Shown piece after piece: positions 1-6,848 of a stretch of 11,537 bases of DNA; position 1 is the stretch's first letter; the number at the start of each line of letters is the position of its first letter. The notes under the pieces are model-generated. The model was given only the letters and a program-made list of their open reading frames with translations, was not told the DNA's origin and searched no databases. Source of the DNA: Sinorhizobium sp. (GTDB taxonomy: Bacteria; Pseudomonadota; Alphaproteobacteria; Rhizobiales; Rhizobiaceae); the NCBI GenBank assembly GCA_031178305.1, contig JAPSJG010000074.1:1-11537 (forward strand), given 5' to 3'. The translations under genes were made by a program, and so were the position numbers.

Positions 1-74
1 CCGGCAGTCAATGAGAAGACGCCGTCCGCAAGAAATGCCTTGTTGAGAATCGAGCGGTTTGCACGGTTGAGCAT
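1..74 (-). CDS. Probable small membrane protein, N-terminus only (cut by window edge)
   Basis: Only the first 24 codons are inside the window. They begin MLNRANRSILNKAFLADG and then become hydrophobic (VFSLTAG), which looks like the start of a first transmembrane segment after a short basic leader. The ATG is preceded by GGAG at positions 85-82 with a 7-base gap, a good ribosome binding site, and the frame stays open to the edge. The gene is divergent from the MmyB-type regulator that starts at 203, so it is a candidate target of that regulator. The family cannot be named from so little; small DoxX-like or other multi-pass proteins begin this way. That it is a real gene is an inference from the start signal, the open frame and the divergent arrangement. 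Confidence 0.5.
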   Translation of the reverse strand, partial: MLNRANRSILNKAFLADGVFSLTA

Positions 75-132
75 GTCAAATCTCCATCGGTTATCGATGG
101 TCGGATCATCGTGCGTTCTGGTCATCAAACCA

Positions 133-149
133 ATTACCTGGAAGGTAAT
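133..149. promoter_or_regulatory. Interrupted palindrome, candidate operator for the MmyB-type regulator
   Basis: The sequence ATTACCT-GGA-AGGTAAT has two perfect 7-base arms around a 3-base centre at 141. It lies almost midway between the two divergent starts (67 bases from the ATG at 74 and 62 bases from the ATG at 203). This is where a shared operator would be expected. The binding protein is an inference from position only. No convincing -35/-10 pair could be picked for either gene here. Confidence 0.4.
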
Positions 150-202
150 GGATTTTCCGTCTGTTTCGGCTCAGTCTGCCGGAGTCCAAAGAGGGAGCAT
201 TC

Positions 203-988
203 ATGGAATTCGGCGGTCACCTGAAGGAATGGCGCGGCCATCGTCGCATGAGTCAGCTGGATCTGGCGACCGCCGCGGGTATTTCTGCACGTCATCTTTC
301 CTTTCTCGAGACCGGGCGTTCGCGGCCATCGGAGGGCATGATCCTGAGGCTAGCGGCCGTGCTCGACGTGCCGGCGCGCGACCAGGGCACGCTCTTTTCG
401 GCCGCAGGCTATCGCCCTCGCATGGTGACGCGCCCGGCCTCCGGGCTGGATGCGATGCCGCCTGCGGTCGCACAGGCCATCCGGCTGATGCTCGAACGCC
501 ACGATCCCTATCCAGGCCTGGTGCTCGACCACCGATATGATATCCTTTTCACCAATGCCGCCTTTTCCGCACTCGTCGAGGCCACTCAGGTGCCGCTTGG
601 GCCGGGACAGAATTTCCTGGAGGGCTTCCTTGGTATCGAAAGCGTGCGCGCGCTGGTGCTCAACTGGGAGGCCACCGCCGCTGACCTTGTGCAGAGGGTC
701 CGCATCGAGGCCTGGCTGCAGGGGCCGCGCAGTCCTTTGCAGCGGCGCCTCGACCGGCTCGCCGCCACTCCCTCGGTCGCGAAGGCGCTCGAAAACTTTC
801 CCGCTACGGATCGTCTGCCGGTCTTGCCGGTCGAACTCAGACTTGGCGACATGGAACTGCGCTTCATAACGACGCTCTCGACCTTCGGCTCCACGCAGGA
901 CGCCCTCGTCGAGGGCGTCCTCATCGAGTCCTTCTTCCCGGCGGATGAGGCGACGCGGCGCTTTTTCGAGGGGACAGAAAAACCGTAG
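203..988 (+). CDS. XRE-family regulator with MmyB-type ligand-binding domain
   Basis: This is a 261-residue transcription factor. Residues 7-62 form a Cro/C1-type helix-turn-helix (RMSQLDLATAAGISARHLSF, then LETGRSRPSEG), in which the second helix and following loop are typical for XRE proteins. Residues about 95-255 match the MmyB-like PAS-related ligand-binding domain, with the characteristic PYPGLVLDHRYDILFTN segment at 102-118. Length and domain order are normal for the family. Some members with this C-terminal domain bind fatty-acyl ligands, but the ligand here is unknown. GAGGGA at 191-196 is a good ribosome binding site 6 bases before the ATG. The gene is divergent from the membrane-protein fragment at 1-74 and probably controls it, since such regulators commonly act on an adjacent divergent gene. 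Confidence 0.9.
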   Translation: MEFGGHLKEWRGHRRMSQLDLATAAGISARHLSFLETGRSRPSEGMILRLAAVLDVPARDQGTLFSAAGYRPRMVTRPASGLDAMPPAVAQAIRLMLERHDPYPGLVLDHRYDILFTNAAFSALVEATQVPLGPGQNFLEGFLGIESVRALVLNWEATAADLVQRVRIEAWLQGPRSPLQRRLDRLAATPSVAKALENFPATDRLPVLPVELRLGDMELRFITTLSTFGSTQDALVEGVLIESFFPADEATRRFFEGTEKP

Positions 989-1040
989 ATAGCTGCGCCT
1001 TGCTGCTGATCTTCCGAGCATGGTCGGCTACAAAGGGCAA

Positions 1041-2627
1041 ATGAGCTCTTTCTTCGAAACCGATTCTCCGTCCAACGTCGCCGAATATTCGGTCTCGGAG
1101 TTGTCCGGGTCGATCAAGCGGACGATCGAGCAGACCTTCGAGCATGTGCGGGTCAGGGGCGAGATTTCCGGCTATCGCGGGCCGCATTCCTCGGGCCATG
1201 CCTATTTTGCGCTGAAGGACGATCGCGCGCGGATCGATGCGGTGGTCTGGAAGAGCGCGTTTGCTCGGCTCAAGTTCCGGCCGGAAGAGGGCATGGAGGT
1301 GATCGCGACCGGTCGCGTCACGACCTTCCCCGGCTCGTCGAAATATCAGCTCGTCATCGAATCGCTCGAGCCGGCGGGCGCCGGTGCGCTGATGGCCCTT
1401 CTCGAGGAGCGCAAGCGGAAGTTCGCCGCCGAGGGCCTGTTCGATGCGGCGCGCAAGAAGCCGCTCCCGTTCATGCCGAGGGTGATCGGCGTCGTCACCT
1501 CGCCGACGGGCGCGGTCATTCGCGACATTCTGCACCGGATCGCCGACCGTTTTCCGGTGCACGTCGTCGTTTGGCCTGTGCGGGTCCAGGGCGACGGGGC
1601 GGGCGAGGAGGTGGCGGCTGCGATCCGAGGCTTCAACGCGCTGACGGTTGGCGGACCCATTCCGCGGCCGGACGTGCTGATCGTCGCTCGCGGCGGCGGC
1701 AGTCTCGAGGATCTCTGGTGCTTCAACGACGAGACCGTGGTGCGTGCGGCGGCGGGTTCGGCGATCCCGCTGATCTCGGCCGTCGGCCATGAGACGGACT
1801 GGACTCTCATCGACTATGCGGCCGACCGGCGCGCGCCGACGCCGACCGGTGCGGCCGAGATGGCCGTGCCGGTGAAGGCTGACCTCGACGCGCAAATTGC
1901 AAGCCTCTCCGCCCGGCTCAAGGGCGCCGTCACGCGGCAGATGGATCATCGCTGCAACGCGCTGCGCTCGCTTTCCCGCGCGCTGCCTTCGCTCGACCAG
2001 TTGCTCGCCCTGCCGCGGCGCCGCTTCGACGAGGCGGCCGCCGGCCTCGGCCGCGGGCTGCAGATGAACACGGCCAACAAGCGGCGCAGCTTCGAGCGCT
2101 CAGCCGCTCATCTGCGGCCGGATCTCATCAGGACTCGGATTGGCGATCGTCGGCAGCGCGTCGCCGATCTCGTGAATCGCACAGAACGGTGCGTCGAGCG
2201 CCAAGTCGACCGGCGGCAGTCGCGCGTCGCCGCTGCGGATGCGTCACTGCGTTCTTTCCCCTCACGCCTCGTCGGTCAGATCCACCGCGCCCAGGACCGC
2301 ATTGCGAGCCTCAGCGCGCGCAGCGACGCGGCAATGGGTTCCGAGCTTCGCCGACTGAGAGGGGCGCTCGCGGCGCAAGATCGAGTGCTGCAATCGCTTT
2401 CCTACCGGAATGTGTTGCAGCGCGGTTTCGCGCTGGTGCGCGACGCCGAAGGCGAGCCGGTGAAGCAGGCGGCCGCGGTGTCGCCCGGCATGGCGCTCTC
2501 GCTGGAGTTTGCCGACGGCCAGATCGCGGCAGTCGCGGGCGAGGGCGGTGCCCCGCCATCGCCGCAGGCGCCGAAGAAGCGTCCGACACGCAGGACGAAA
2601 CCATCGAAGCAAGGCAGCCTGTTCTGA
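1041..2627 (+). CDS. xseA: Exodeoxyribonuclease VII large subunit
   Basis: This is the large, catalytic subunit of exonuclease VII, which degrades single-stranded DNA to oligonucleotides from both ends in the cytoplasm, in complex with several XseB copies. With the start at 1041 the protein has 528 residues. An OB-fold DNA-binding domain covers about 16-110 and the Exonuc_VII_L domain about 125-465. Conserved blocks are GVVTSPTGAVIRD (150-162), ARGGGSLEDLW (216-226), SAVGHETD (247-254), and YRNVLQRGFALV near 455-466. The middle (280-450) is a long, charged, coiled-coil-like helical arm. It is longer than the E. coli protein (456 residues) because of that arm and a basic tail (PKKRPTRRTKPSKQG) after 510. 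An in-frame ATG at 1020 would add 7 residues; 1041 is preferred because AAAGGG lies just upstream and the MSSFFETDSPSN start fits the family. xseB is not adjacent, which is usual. Confidence 0.96.
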   Translation: MSSFFETDSPSNVAEYSVSELSGSIKRTIEQTFEHVRVRGEISGYRGPHSSGHAYFALKDDRARIDAVVWKSAFARLKFRPEEGMEVIATGRVTTFPGSSKYQLVIESLEPAGAGALMALLEERKRKFAAEGLFDAARKKPLPFMPRVIGVVTSPTGAVIRDILHRIADRFPVHVVVWPVRVQGDGAGEEVAAAIRGFNALTVGGPIPRPDVLIVARGGGSLEDLWCFNDETVVRAAAGSAIPLISAVGHETDWTLIDYAADRRAPTPTGAAEMAVPVKADLDAQIASLSARLKGAVTRQMDHRCNALRSLSRALPSLDQLLALPRRRFDEAAAGLGRGLQMNTANKRRSFERSAAHLRPDLIRTRIGDRRQRVADLVNRTERCVERQVDRRQSRVAAADASLRSFPSRLVGQIHRAQDRIASLSARSDAAMGSELRRLRGALAAQDRVLQSLSYRNVLQRGFALVRDAEGEPVKQAAAVSPGMALSLEFADGQIAAVAGEGGAPPSPQAPKKRPTRRTKPSKQGSLF

Positions 2628-2667
2628 GGACGGTGCTCGCGCGTCCAAAAGGATGGTGCGACGCGCC

Positions 2668-3156
2668 TCATTCGTAAGCGGCGAGCAGCTTCCTGAGCAA
2701 GGCGTCGAGCGCCTGCCTGTCCTCGGACTCGAGGCCTTTGAGGAGACGATGCTGGTTGGCGACGTGGTCGGTCACGGCCGCCTCGACACGCTTCAGGCCC
2801 TCCTCCGTCAGCGCGATGATCACGCCCCGCCGGTCGTCCGGATTGTCGAGCCGCTCGACGAGGCCGGCTTTTTCGAGCTGGTCGATGCGGTTGGTCATGG
2901 TGCCGGAGGTGACCATTGTGGTCGCCATGAGATCACCCGGCGAAAGCTGGAAGGGCGGGCCGGAGCGGCGCAACGCCGCCAGCACATCGAAGCTCGCCGA
3001 TGTCAGGCCGTGTTCCGTGAAGACTTGCTCGATTTCGCGGGAGAGGTGAGCTCTCAGCCGCGCGAGACGTCCGAGCAGACCCATGGCCGAAACGTCCAGA
3101 TCCGGCCTTTCTCGGTTCCATTGTGTCAGGATTTTGTCGACGTGATCCATCATCAT
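2668..3156 (-). CDS. MarR-family regulator, divergent from an EamA exporter
   Basis: This is a 162-residue winged-helix repressor of the MarR type, expected to act as a dimer. Helices of the dimer interface lie at about 24-50. The DNA-recognition helix is around 80-95 (SGTMTNRIDQLEKAGLV) and the wing at 100-117 contains the family hallmark DNPDDRRGVIIALTEEG. The protein has no cysteine, so thiol oxidation as in OhrR is ruled out as its switch and a small-molecule ligand is more likely. Three consecutive ATG codons at 3156, 3153 and 3150 make the exact start uncertain, and there is no strong ribosome binding site. It converges with xseA, with a 40-base gap. It is divergent from the DMT transporter at 3259 across a region rich in ATCTTGA boxes, so it probably represses both itself and the transporter. 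Confidence 0.93.
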   Translation of the reverse strand: MMMDHVDKILTQWNRERPDLDVSAMGLLGRLARLRAHLSREIEQVFTEHGLTSASFDVLAALRRSGPPFQLSPGDLMATTMVTSGTMTNRIDQLEKAGLVERLDNPDDRRGVIIALTEEGLKRVEAAVTDHVANQHRLLKGLESEDRQALDALLRKLLAAYE

Positions 3157-3189
3157 CTGCCACTGTTCGGCTTTTTGCTATTCTGAAAG

Positions 3190-3250
3190 TATCTTGACGT
3201 CAAGATAAATTCGGCTATTTTCGAGTTATCTTGACATGAAGAATCTTGAG
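3190..3250. promoter_or_regulatory. MarR operator cluster over the marR/eamA divergent promoters
   Basis: TATCTTGACGTCAAGATA at 3190-3207 is an 18-base perfect palindrome. A second copy at 3227-3244 matches it at 14 of 18 positions, with the left half TATCTTGAC intact. A third left half, ATCTTGAG, is at 3243-3250. The palindrome holds CTTGAC on both strands. On the plus strand CTTGAC (3193-3198), 17 bases, then TATTTT (3216-3221) makes a reasonable promoter for the exporter. On the minus strand CTTGAC (3204-3199) could serve the regulator, but its -10 is weak. The pattern resembles the B. subtilis MhqR operator (TATCTCGAATTCGAGATA), a known MarR-type site. Binding by the adjacent MarR protein is inferred. 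Confidence 0.75.
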
Positions 3251-3258
3251 ATAAACAG

Positions 3259-4137
3259 ATGAAAACGACGCAGAGCTTCGACGTCGCCCTGACTGCCGCA
3301 GCGCCGGCGATCTGGGGAAGTACCTATCTGGTTACCACGGAATTCCTGCCGGATGCCTACCCGCTGACGGTGGCGATGCTCAGGGCGCTGCCGGCCGGGC
3401 TCCTGCTGCTGCTCGTCGTCAGACAGCTGCCGAATGGGGTCTGGTGGGCCCGCAGTTTCCTGCTCGCTGCGCTGAACTTCGCCTTCTTCTGGGCAATGCT
3501 GTTCGTCTCCGCCTACCGCCTTCCGGGCGGTGTTGCCGCAACGGTAGGCGCCATCCAGCCGCTAATCGTGGTAGGCCTCTCGCGAGTGGTGCTTGGGTCG
3601 CCCATCCGGGTCTTGAGCGTGGTGGCCGGTTTTGCCGGCATTGGGGGCGTCGGCTTGCTGGTGCTCACACCTCAAGCGAGCCTCGATCCGCTGGGGATCG
3701 TCGCCGGCCTTGCCGGTGCCGTCTCGATGGCCGTCGGCACGGTGCTCGCGCGCCACTGGACGCCGCCGGTCTCGGCGCTCACCTTCACAGCCTGGCAATT
3801 GGCGGCCGGTGGCCTGCTCCTCGTTCCGGTGGCATTCTTCTTCGAGCCGCCTTTGCCGCCGCTTACGGCAACGAATCTGTGCGGCTTCGCCTATCTCGGC
3901 CTGGTCGGCGCCGCCTTCACTTACATGCTCTGGTTCCGCGGCCTCGCGCGGCTCGAGCCTTCCCGGGTCGCGCCGCTCGGCTTCTTGAGCCCCGTCGTTG
4001 CGATCCTGCTCGGCTGGGGCGTGCTCGGCCAGCAGCTGTCGATCATGCAATCGCTCGGGATCGTCGTCGTCTTCGCGAGCGTCTGGCTAAGCCAGCAGTC
4101 GCAGATGGCGCGCCGCGCCAACCCAGTTCGGGCATAG
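3259..4137 (+). CDS. EamA/DMT-family transporter (probable small-metabolite or drug exporter)
   Basis: This 292-residue inner-membrane protein belongs to the drug/metabolite transporter superfamily. It is strongly hydrophobic with about ten predicted transmembrane segments arranged as two EamA repeats, roughly residues 8-135 and 148-280. Family features include the N-terminal APAIWGSTYLVTTEFLP segment, LRALPAGLLLLL in the second helix, GAIQPLIVV in the first repeat and PVVAILLGWGVLGQ in the second. Related proteins export amino acids, sugars or toxic compounds; the substrate cannot be read from sequence. The ATG at 3259 has only a weak GAG at 3248-3250 upstream, which also lies inside the third ATCTTGAG half-site, so repressor binding could affect both transcription and initiation. 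The divergent MarR gene is its likely regulator. It converges with the aminopeptidase gene, with a 29-base gap. Confidence 0.94.
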   Translation: MKTTQSFDVALTAAAPAIWGSTYLVTTEFLPDAYPLTVAMLRALPAGLLLLLVVRQLPNGVWWARSFLLAALNFAFFWAMLFVSAYRLPGGVAATVGAIQPLIVVGLSRVVLGSPIRVLSVVAGFAGIGGVGLLVLTPQASLDPLGIVAGLAGAVSMAVGTVLARHWTPPVSALTFTAWQLAAGGLLLVPVAFFFEPPLPPLTATNLCGFAYLGLVGAAFTYMLWFRGLARLEPSRVAPLGFLSPVVAILLGWGVLGQQLSIMQSLGIVVVFASVWLSQQSQMARRANPVRA

Positions 4138-4166
4138 CCGGCCGCGGCAGTGTCGTAGCAAGGGTA

Positions 4167-5423
4167 TCAGGCCCACTCGCCCTTGCGCATGACCGGCACG
4201 CGGCTGCCGTCGGCGCGAACGCCGTCGATGTCGACCTCGCCGGAGCCGATCATCCAGTCGATATGGATGAGGCTCGAATTGCCGCCTTGAGCGCGGATCT
4301 GCTCCTCGCTGAGGCTTGCGCCGTTCAGGAAGCACTTCGAATAGCATTGGCCAAGTGCGATATGGCAGGAGGCGTTCTCGTCGAAGAGCGTGTTGTAGAA
4401 CAGGATGCCGCTTGCCGAGATCGGCGACGAATGCGGCACCAGCGCCACTTCGCCCAGCCGGCGCGCGCCTTCGTCGGTGTCGAGCACCTTCTTCAGCACT
4501 TCCTCGCCGCGCGAGGCCCTGGCCTCGACGATGGACCCGCCTTCGAAGCGCACCTGAATGTTGTCGATCAGCGTGCCCTGGTGCGAAAGCGGTTTGGTGC
4601 TCGAGACATGGCCTTCGACGCGCAGCGCATGCGGCGTGGTGAACACCTCTTCGGTGGGAATATTCGGGTTGCAGGTGATGCCGTTCTTGGCGGTGGAGGC
4701 GCCTCCGTGCCATTCGTGGCCGTCGGCCAGACCGACCGTGAGGTCAGTGCCGGGGCCGGTGAAGTGCAGCGCGGCGAAGCGTTCCTCATTGAGCCAGGTC
4801 GAGCGCCGGCGGAGATCGGCGTTGTGCTCTTCCCAGGCTGCGATCGGGTCGTCGACATCGACGCGGGAGGCGGCAAAGATCGCATTCGCCAGCTTCTCGA
4901 CGGCAACCGCCTCGGAATTGTCCGGGAAGACCTGACGTGCCCAGGAGGGGTTCGGATAAGCGACGATGTTCCAGTTGATGTCGAAGTTAGAGATCTTTTC
5001 GAGCGCTGGCTTGTAGGCCTTCGAATTGGCCCGGTTGGCGCGTGCTACCTTTTGCGGGTCCTGCCCCGAAAGCAGCATCGGATTGTCGCCGGCGATCGCA
5101 AGGCGCGCCGCGCCATTGGTAAAGGCTGTCGCCATGCCCTCATAGAGCCAGTCGCTGGCGCGGTCGAAGCTTTCGTCGGGCGCATGGGCGTAGCGGGCAA
5201 GGGTCGCTTCCTCGTCCGCATAGAAGGTCGTCACCAGCCCGGCGCCCGCCATATAGGCGTGCCTGGTGATGAGGCGAACGAGCGGCAGGGCCGCGATCGG
5301 TGCGGTCATCACCAGGTCCTGGCCGCGCCTGAGTTGCAGGCCGACCTTGACGGCGACCTCTGCGAGTTTTTCGAGCTTTACGGGATCGACGGCGGCCTTG
5401 GCCGACTGGAGGGGCGCGTTCAT
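4167..5423 (-). CDS. M29-family metallo-aminopeptidase (AmpS/PepS type)
   Basis: This is a 418-residue cytoplasmic aminopeptidase of family M29, which removes N-terminal residues from peptides using two metal ions. The metal-binding residues known from the Thermus enzyme have clear counterparts: Glu in NIPTEEVFT (258), Glu in LGEVALVPHSSPIS (325), His in NASCHIALGQ (354), and His/Asp in LIHIDWMIG (387 and 389). Length is normal for the family (about 410-418). The frame is open to an ATG at 5456, but the ATG at 5423 has AGGAG five bases upstream, and MNAPLQSAKAAVDPVKLEKL is a typical M29 start, so 5423 is chosen. It lies downstream of the GST gene on the same strand after 89 bases, so co-transcription is possible but not required. 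Confidence 0.95.
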   Translation of the reverse strand: MNAPLQSAKAAVDPVKLEKLAEVAVKVGLQLRRGQDLVMTAPIAALPLVRLITRHAYMAGAGLVTTFYADEEATLARYAHAPDESFDRASDWLYEGMATAFTNGAARLAIAGDNPMLLSGQDPQKVARANRANSKAYKPALEKISNFDINWNIVAYPNPSWARQVFPDNSEAVAVEKLANAIFAASRVDVDDPIAAWEEHNADLRRRSTWLNEERFAALHFTGPGTDLTVGLADGHEWHGGASTAKNGITCNPNIPTEEVFTTPHALRVEGHVSSTKPLSHQGTLIDNIQVRFEGGSIVEARASRGEEVLKKVLDTDEGARRLGEVALVPHSSPISASGILFYNTLFDENASCHIALGQCYSKCFLNGASLSEEQIRAQGGNSSLIHIDWMIGSGEVDIDGVRADGSRVPVMRKGEWA

Positions 5424-5479
5424 CTCTGCTCCTGCTCTTTTTCTTGCGGGTGTCATCGCGTTTTAAACCGCTTGCGCAG

Positions 5480-5495
5480 AAAACAGAAGCTCTGT
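5480..5495 (-). terminator. Weak hairpin downstream of the GST gene, possible attenuating terminator
   Basis: On the minus strand the sequence ACAGA-GCT-TCTGT forms a 5-bp stem (5495-5483) followed by TTT and then C. It sits 17 bases after the GST stop codon. The stem and T-run are short, so it would be a weak terminator at best and may let transcription continue into the aminopeptidase gene. Confidence 0.25.
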
Positions 5496-5512
5496 CGCAC
5501 TGCAGAAGACGG

Positions 5513-6199
5513 TCAGACCGCCACCTTCTCTGTTCTCAGCAGTGCCGCATCATGCTTCCTCAAGAAGGCCAACAGCCGTTCCGCGTAATCCTCGGTGACG
5601 GCGGACTTCACGCTCGGCCGGGCCGAAAGCGCCTGGCGCCAGACGCGAACACGCGGCAGCCCGTCGAAGATGCCCATGTCAGAGATCCTGTCGAAGACGT
5701 CGAAATAACGGAAGATCGGCGCGAAGACGGCGTCAACCAGGCTGAACGTGGGTCCGGCGAAATAGGGCCCGTCACCAAGCTCCACCTCGACAGCCGCGAA
5801 CTTCGCCTGGAGCGCGTCGCGCTTCGTCTCCAACATCTCGGCATCCTGCGTGGTCTCGTAGACCCAGAGGTCGGAAAGGATGGAAGAACCAAACTCCATC
5901 CAGCCGCGATGGCGCGCCCTGGTCAGCGGATCAGCCGGGTGCAGCTTCGGTCCCGGCTGGGTCTCTTCCAGATATTCGCAGATCACCGCGCTTTCGAAGA
6001 GGATCGCGTCGCCATCCTTCTGCGGCACGGTGAGCAGCGGCACCTTGCCGAGCGGCGAGATCTTCAGGAACCAGTCGGGCTTATGGCCGAGATCGACATA
6101 GACGCGCTCGAACGCCACTCCCTTTTCGGAAAGTGCGATCGCCGCACGCTGCACATAGGGGCAGAGATGGTGGCTGACCAATGTCAAGGTCGCGGTCAT
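5513..6199 (-). CDS. Glutathione S-transferase family protein
   Basis: This is a 228-residue cytosolic GST. The N-terminal thioredoxin-fold domain (about 1-82) has HHLCPYVQR at 10-18, where Cys13 occupies the active-site position seen in omega- and beta-like GSTs that perform thiol transfer instead of classical conjugation. The cis-proline is in GKVPLL (Pro54), and the glutathione gamma-glutamyl contact is Glu69-Ser70 in FESAVICEYLEE. The all-helical C-terminal domain covers about 95-225 and contains the N-capping box SLVDAVFAP (153-161). GGAG lies 6 bases before the ATG. The gene is divergent from a MarR regulator whose operator boxes cover the GST promoter, suggesting induction by a small electrophile or phenolic compound; the actual substrate is unknown. 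Confidence 0.94.
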   Translation of the reverse strand: MTATLTLVSHHLCPYVQRAAIALSEKGVAFERVYVDLGHKPDWFLKISPLGKVPLLTVPQKDGDAILFESAVICEYLEETQPGPKLHPADPLTRARHRGWMEFGSSILSDLWVYETTQDAEMLETKRDALQAKFAAVEVELGDGPYFAGPTFSLVDAVFAPIFRYFDVFDRISDMGIFDGLPRVRVWRQALSARPSVKSAVTEDYAERLLAFLRKHDAALLRTEKVAV

Positions 6200-6241
6200 C
6201 GGTGTCTCCGTGTTCGATTAATATAGATGCAACTGCATATA

Positions 6242-6270
6242 TCCATAAACCGCCTTGCCAAATCCGTCAA
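6242..6270 (-). promoter_or_regulatory. Promoter of the GST gene
   Basis: On the minus strand TTGACG (6270-6265) is followed by a 17-base spacer and TATGGA (6247-6242). This gives a predicted transcription start near 6235, inside operator box 1, and an untranslated leader of about 36 bases that carries the GGAG ribosome binding site. It is assigned by pattern only. Confidence 0.5.
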
Positions 6271-6282
6271 GATAGATGTAAT
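6255..6282 (+). promoter_or_regulatory. Promoter of the second marR gene, predicted to give a leaderless mRNA
   Basis: TTGCCA at 6255-6260, a 16-base spacer and TGTAAT at 6277-6282 form a plausible promoter. The expected start of transcription, about 7 bases after the -10, falls on or next to the A of the ATG at 6290. There is no purine-rich ribosome binding site before that ATG, which agrees with a leaderless transcript. It is assigned by pattern only. Confidence 0.45.
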
Positions 6283-6289
6283 TGCATCT

Positions 6290-6742
6290 ATGGGAAAAAC
6301 ATCATTGCAGAACGGGACGCCCAGCCCGGCGATTACGCGGGCCTGGATCGGCCTCATGCGGGCACAGCAGCGGGTGCTTGCGGCGATCGAGAAGGATTTC
6401 AAGTCGGCGGGCCTGCCGCCGCTTGGCTGGTATGACGTGCTTTGGGAACTGGTGAAGGCCGATGGCGGGCGGCTGCGGCCTTTCGAGATCGAAGCGCGGA
6501 CATTGCTTGCCCAGTATAACTTATCGAGGCTCATCGACCGGCTGGAGCGGGAAGGGCTTGTTCGCCGCGAGACATTCGATGCCGACAGCCGCGGCCGCTG
6601 GATCGTCATCACCGAGGAGGGCAGGGCTATGCGGGAGCGCATGTGGCAGACCTATGCGCGGTCGCTCGAGCGGCATATCGGTGACAAGTTCAGCGAGGCG
6701 GAGGCACGCGAACTGGCGGCCTTGCTTTCGCGGCTCGCCTAA
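6290..6742 (+). CDS. MarR-family regulator, divergent from the GST gene
   Basis: This is a 150-residue winged-helix regulator starting MGKTSLQNGTPSPAITRAW. Residues about 15-45 form the dimer-interface helix. The recognition helix is near 73-88 (LLAQYNLSRLIDRLEREGLV), and the wing at 94-108 has the DADSRGRWIVITEEG signature. It has no cysteine, so a ligand switch is more likely than thiol oxidation. The frame is open back to an ATG at 6227, but that would place the extra 21 codons across both operator boxes and adds residues without MarR similarity. The ATG at 6290 lies inside operator box 2 and has no ribosome binding site. A TTG at 6305 is a less attractive alternative. It probably represses itself and the GST. 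Confidence 0.92.
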   Translation: MGKTSLQNGTPSPAITRAWIGLMRAQQRVLAAIEKDFKSAGLPPLGWYDVLWELVKADGGRLRPFEIEARTLLAQYNLSRLIDRLEREGLVRRETFDADSRGRWIVITEEGRAMRERMWQTYARSLERHIGDKFSEAEARELAALLSRLA

Positions 6743-6754
6743 AGCTTTTTGCAG

Positions 6755-6791
6755 TCAGGTGCCATCACCTGATGTCGCACAAATGCGGCAC
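6755..6791. repeat. Two adjacent small hairpins in the intergenic region after marR
   Basis: TCAGGTG-CCAT-CACCTGA (6755-6772) has a perfect 7-bp stem. GTCGCA-CAAA-TGCGGC (6774-6789) follows at once, with a 6-bp stem that includes one G-T pair. Together with the terminator hairpin at 6802-6848 they fill the gap between two convergent genes. Neither is followed by a T-run on either strand, so they are not terminators on their own. They may belong to a dispersed intergenic palindromic element of the kind common in Rhizobiaceae, or to the 3' end of either transcript. Confidence 0.4.
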
Positions 6792-6848
6792 AAAACAAAA
6801 GGATAGAGCGGCAGGCGCGAACGCATGTGAGCGCATCCCCGCTCTATC
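6791..6848 (-). terminator. Rho-independent terminator of the yffB-ybaK operon
   Basis: On the minus strand GATAGAGCGG (6848-6839) pairs perfectly with CCGCTCTATC (6811-6802) across a 27-base loop that can pair further (GCGC at 6834-6831 with GCGC at 6818-6815). The stem is followed by CTTTTGTTTTG (6801-6791), a broken T-run. It starts 47 bases after the ybaK stop codon. The large loop is unusual, but stem plus T-run on the correct strand supports termination. Confidence 0.65.

Larger units (their letters stand above)
6223..6291. promoter_or_regulatory. Pair of 20-bp MarR operator boxes over the gst/marR promoters
   Basis: Box 2 at 6272-6291, ATAGATGTAATTGCATCTAT, is palindromic at 9 of 10 base pairs. 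Box 1 at 6223-6242, ATAGATGCAACTGCATATAT, matches box 2 at 17 of 20 positions and shares the arms ATGCA and TGCAT around its centre. Their centres are 49 bases apart. Box 1 covers the region where the GST transcript should start and box 2 covers the -10 and start of the regulator gene. Two near-identical symmetric boxes between divergent genes strongly suggest the sites of the adjacent MarR protein; that binding is inferred. Confidence 0.75.

Noticed and set aside
1020..1040. ATG at 1020 as the xseA start
   Set aside because: It is possible, but the seven extra residues have no family match and the ATG has no ribosome binding site; 1041 fits better.
921..1949. A 342-codon minus-strand frame opposite xseA
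   Set aside because: Its sequence is Arg/His-rich with no recognisable domain, and xseA on the other strand is certain.
2628..2646. Hairpin GGACG/CGTCC after xseA as a terminator
   Set aside because: The stem is only 5 bp and it is followed by AAAA on the plus strand and no T-run on the minus strand.
3444..5588. A 714-codon open frame on the plus strand across the end of the EamA gene and the aminopeptidase region
   Set aside because: It overlaps two well-recognised proteins, is rich in Arg/Ala/Gly, and shows no family signature. High-GC codon bias opens the opposite frame.
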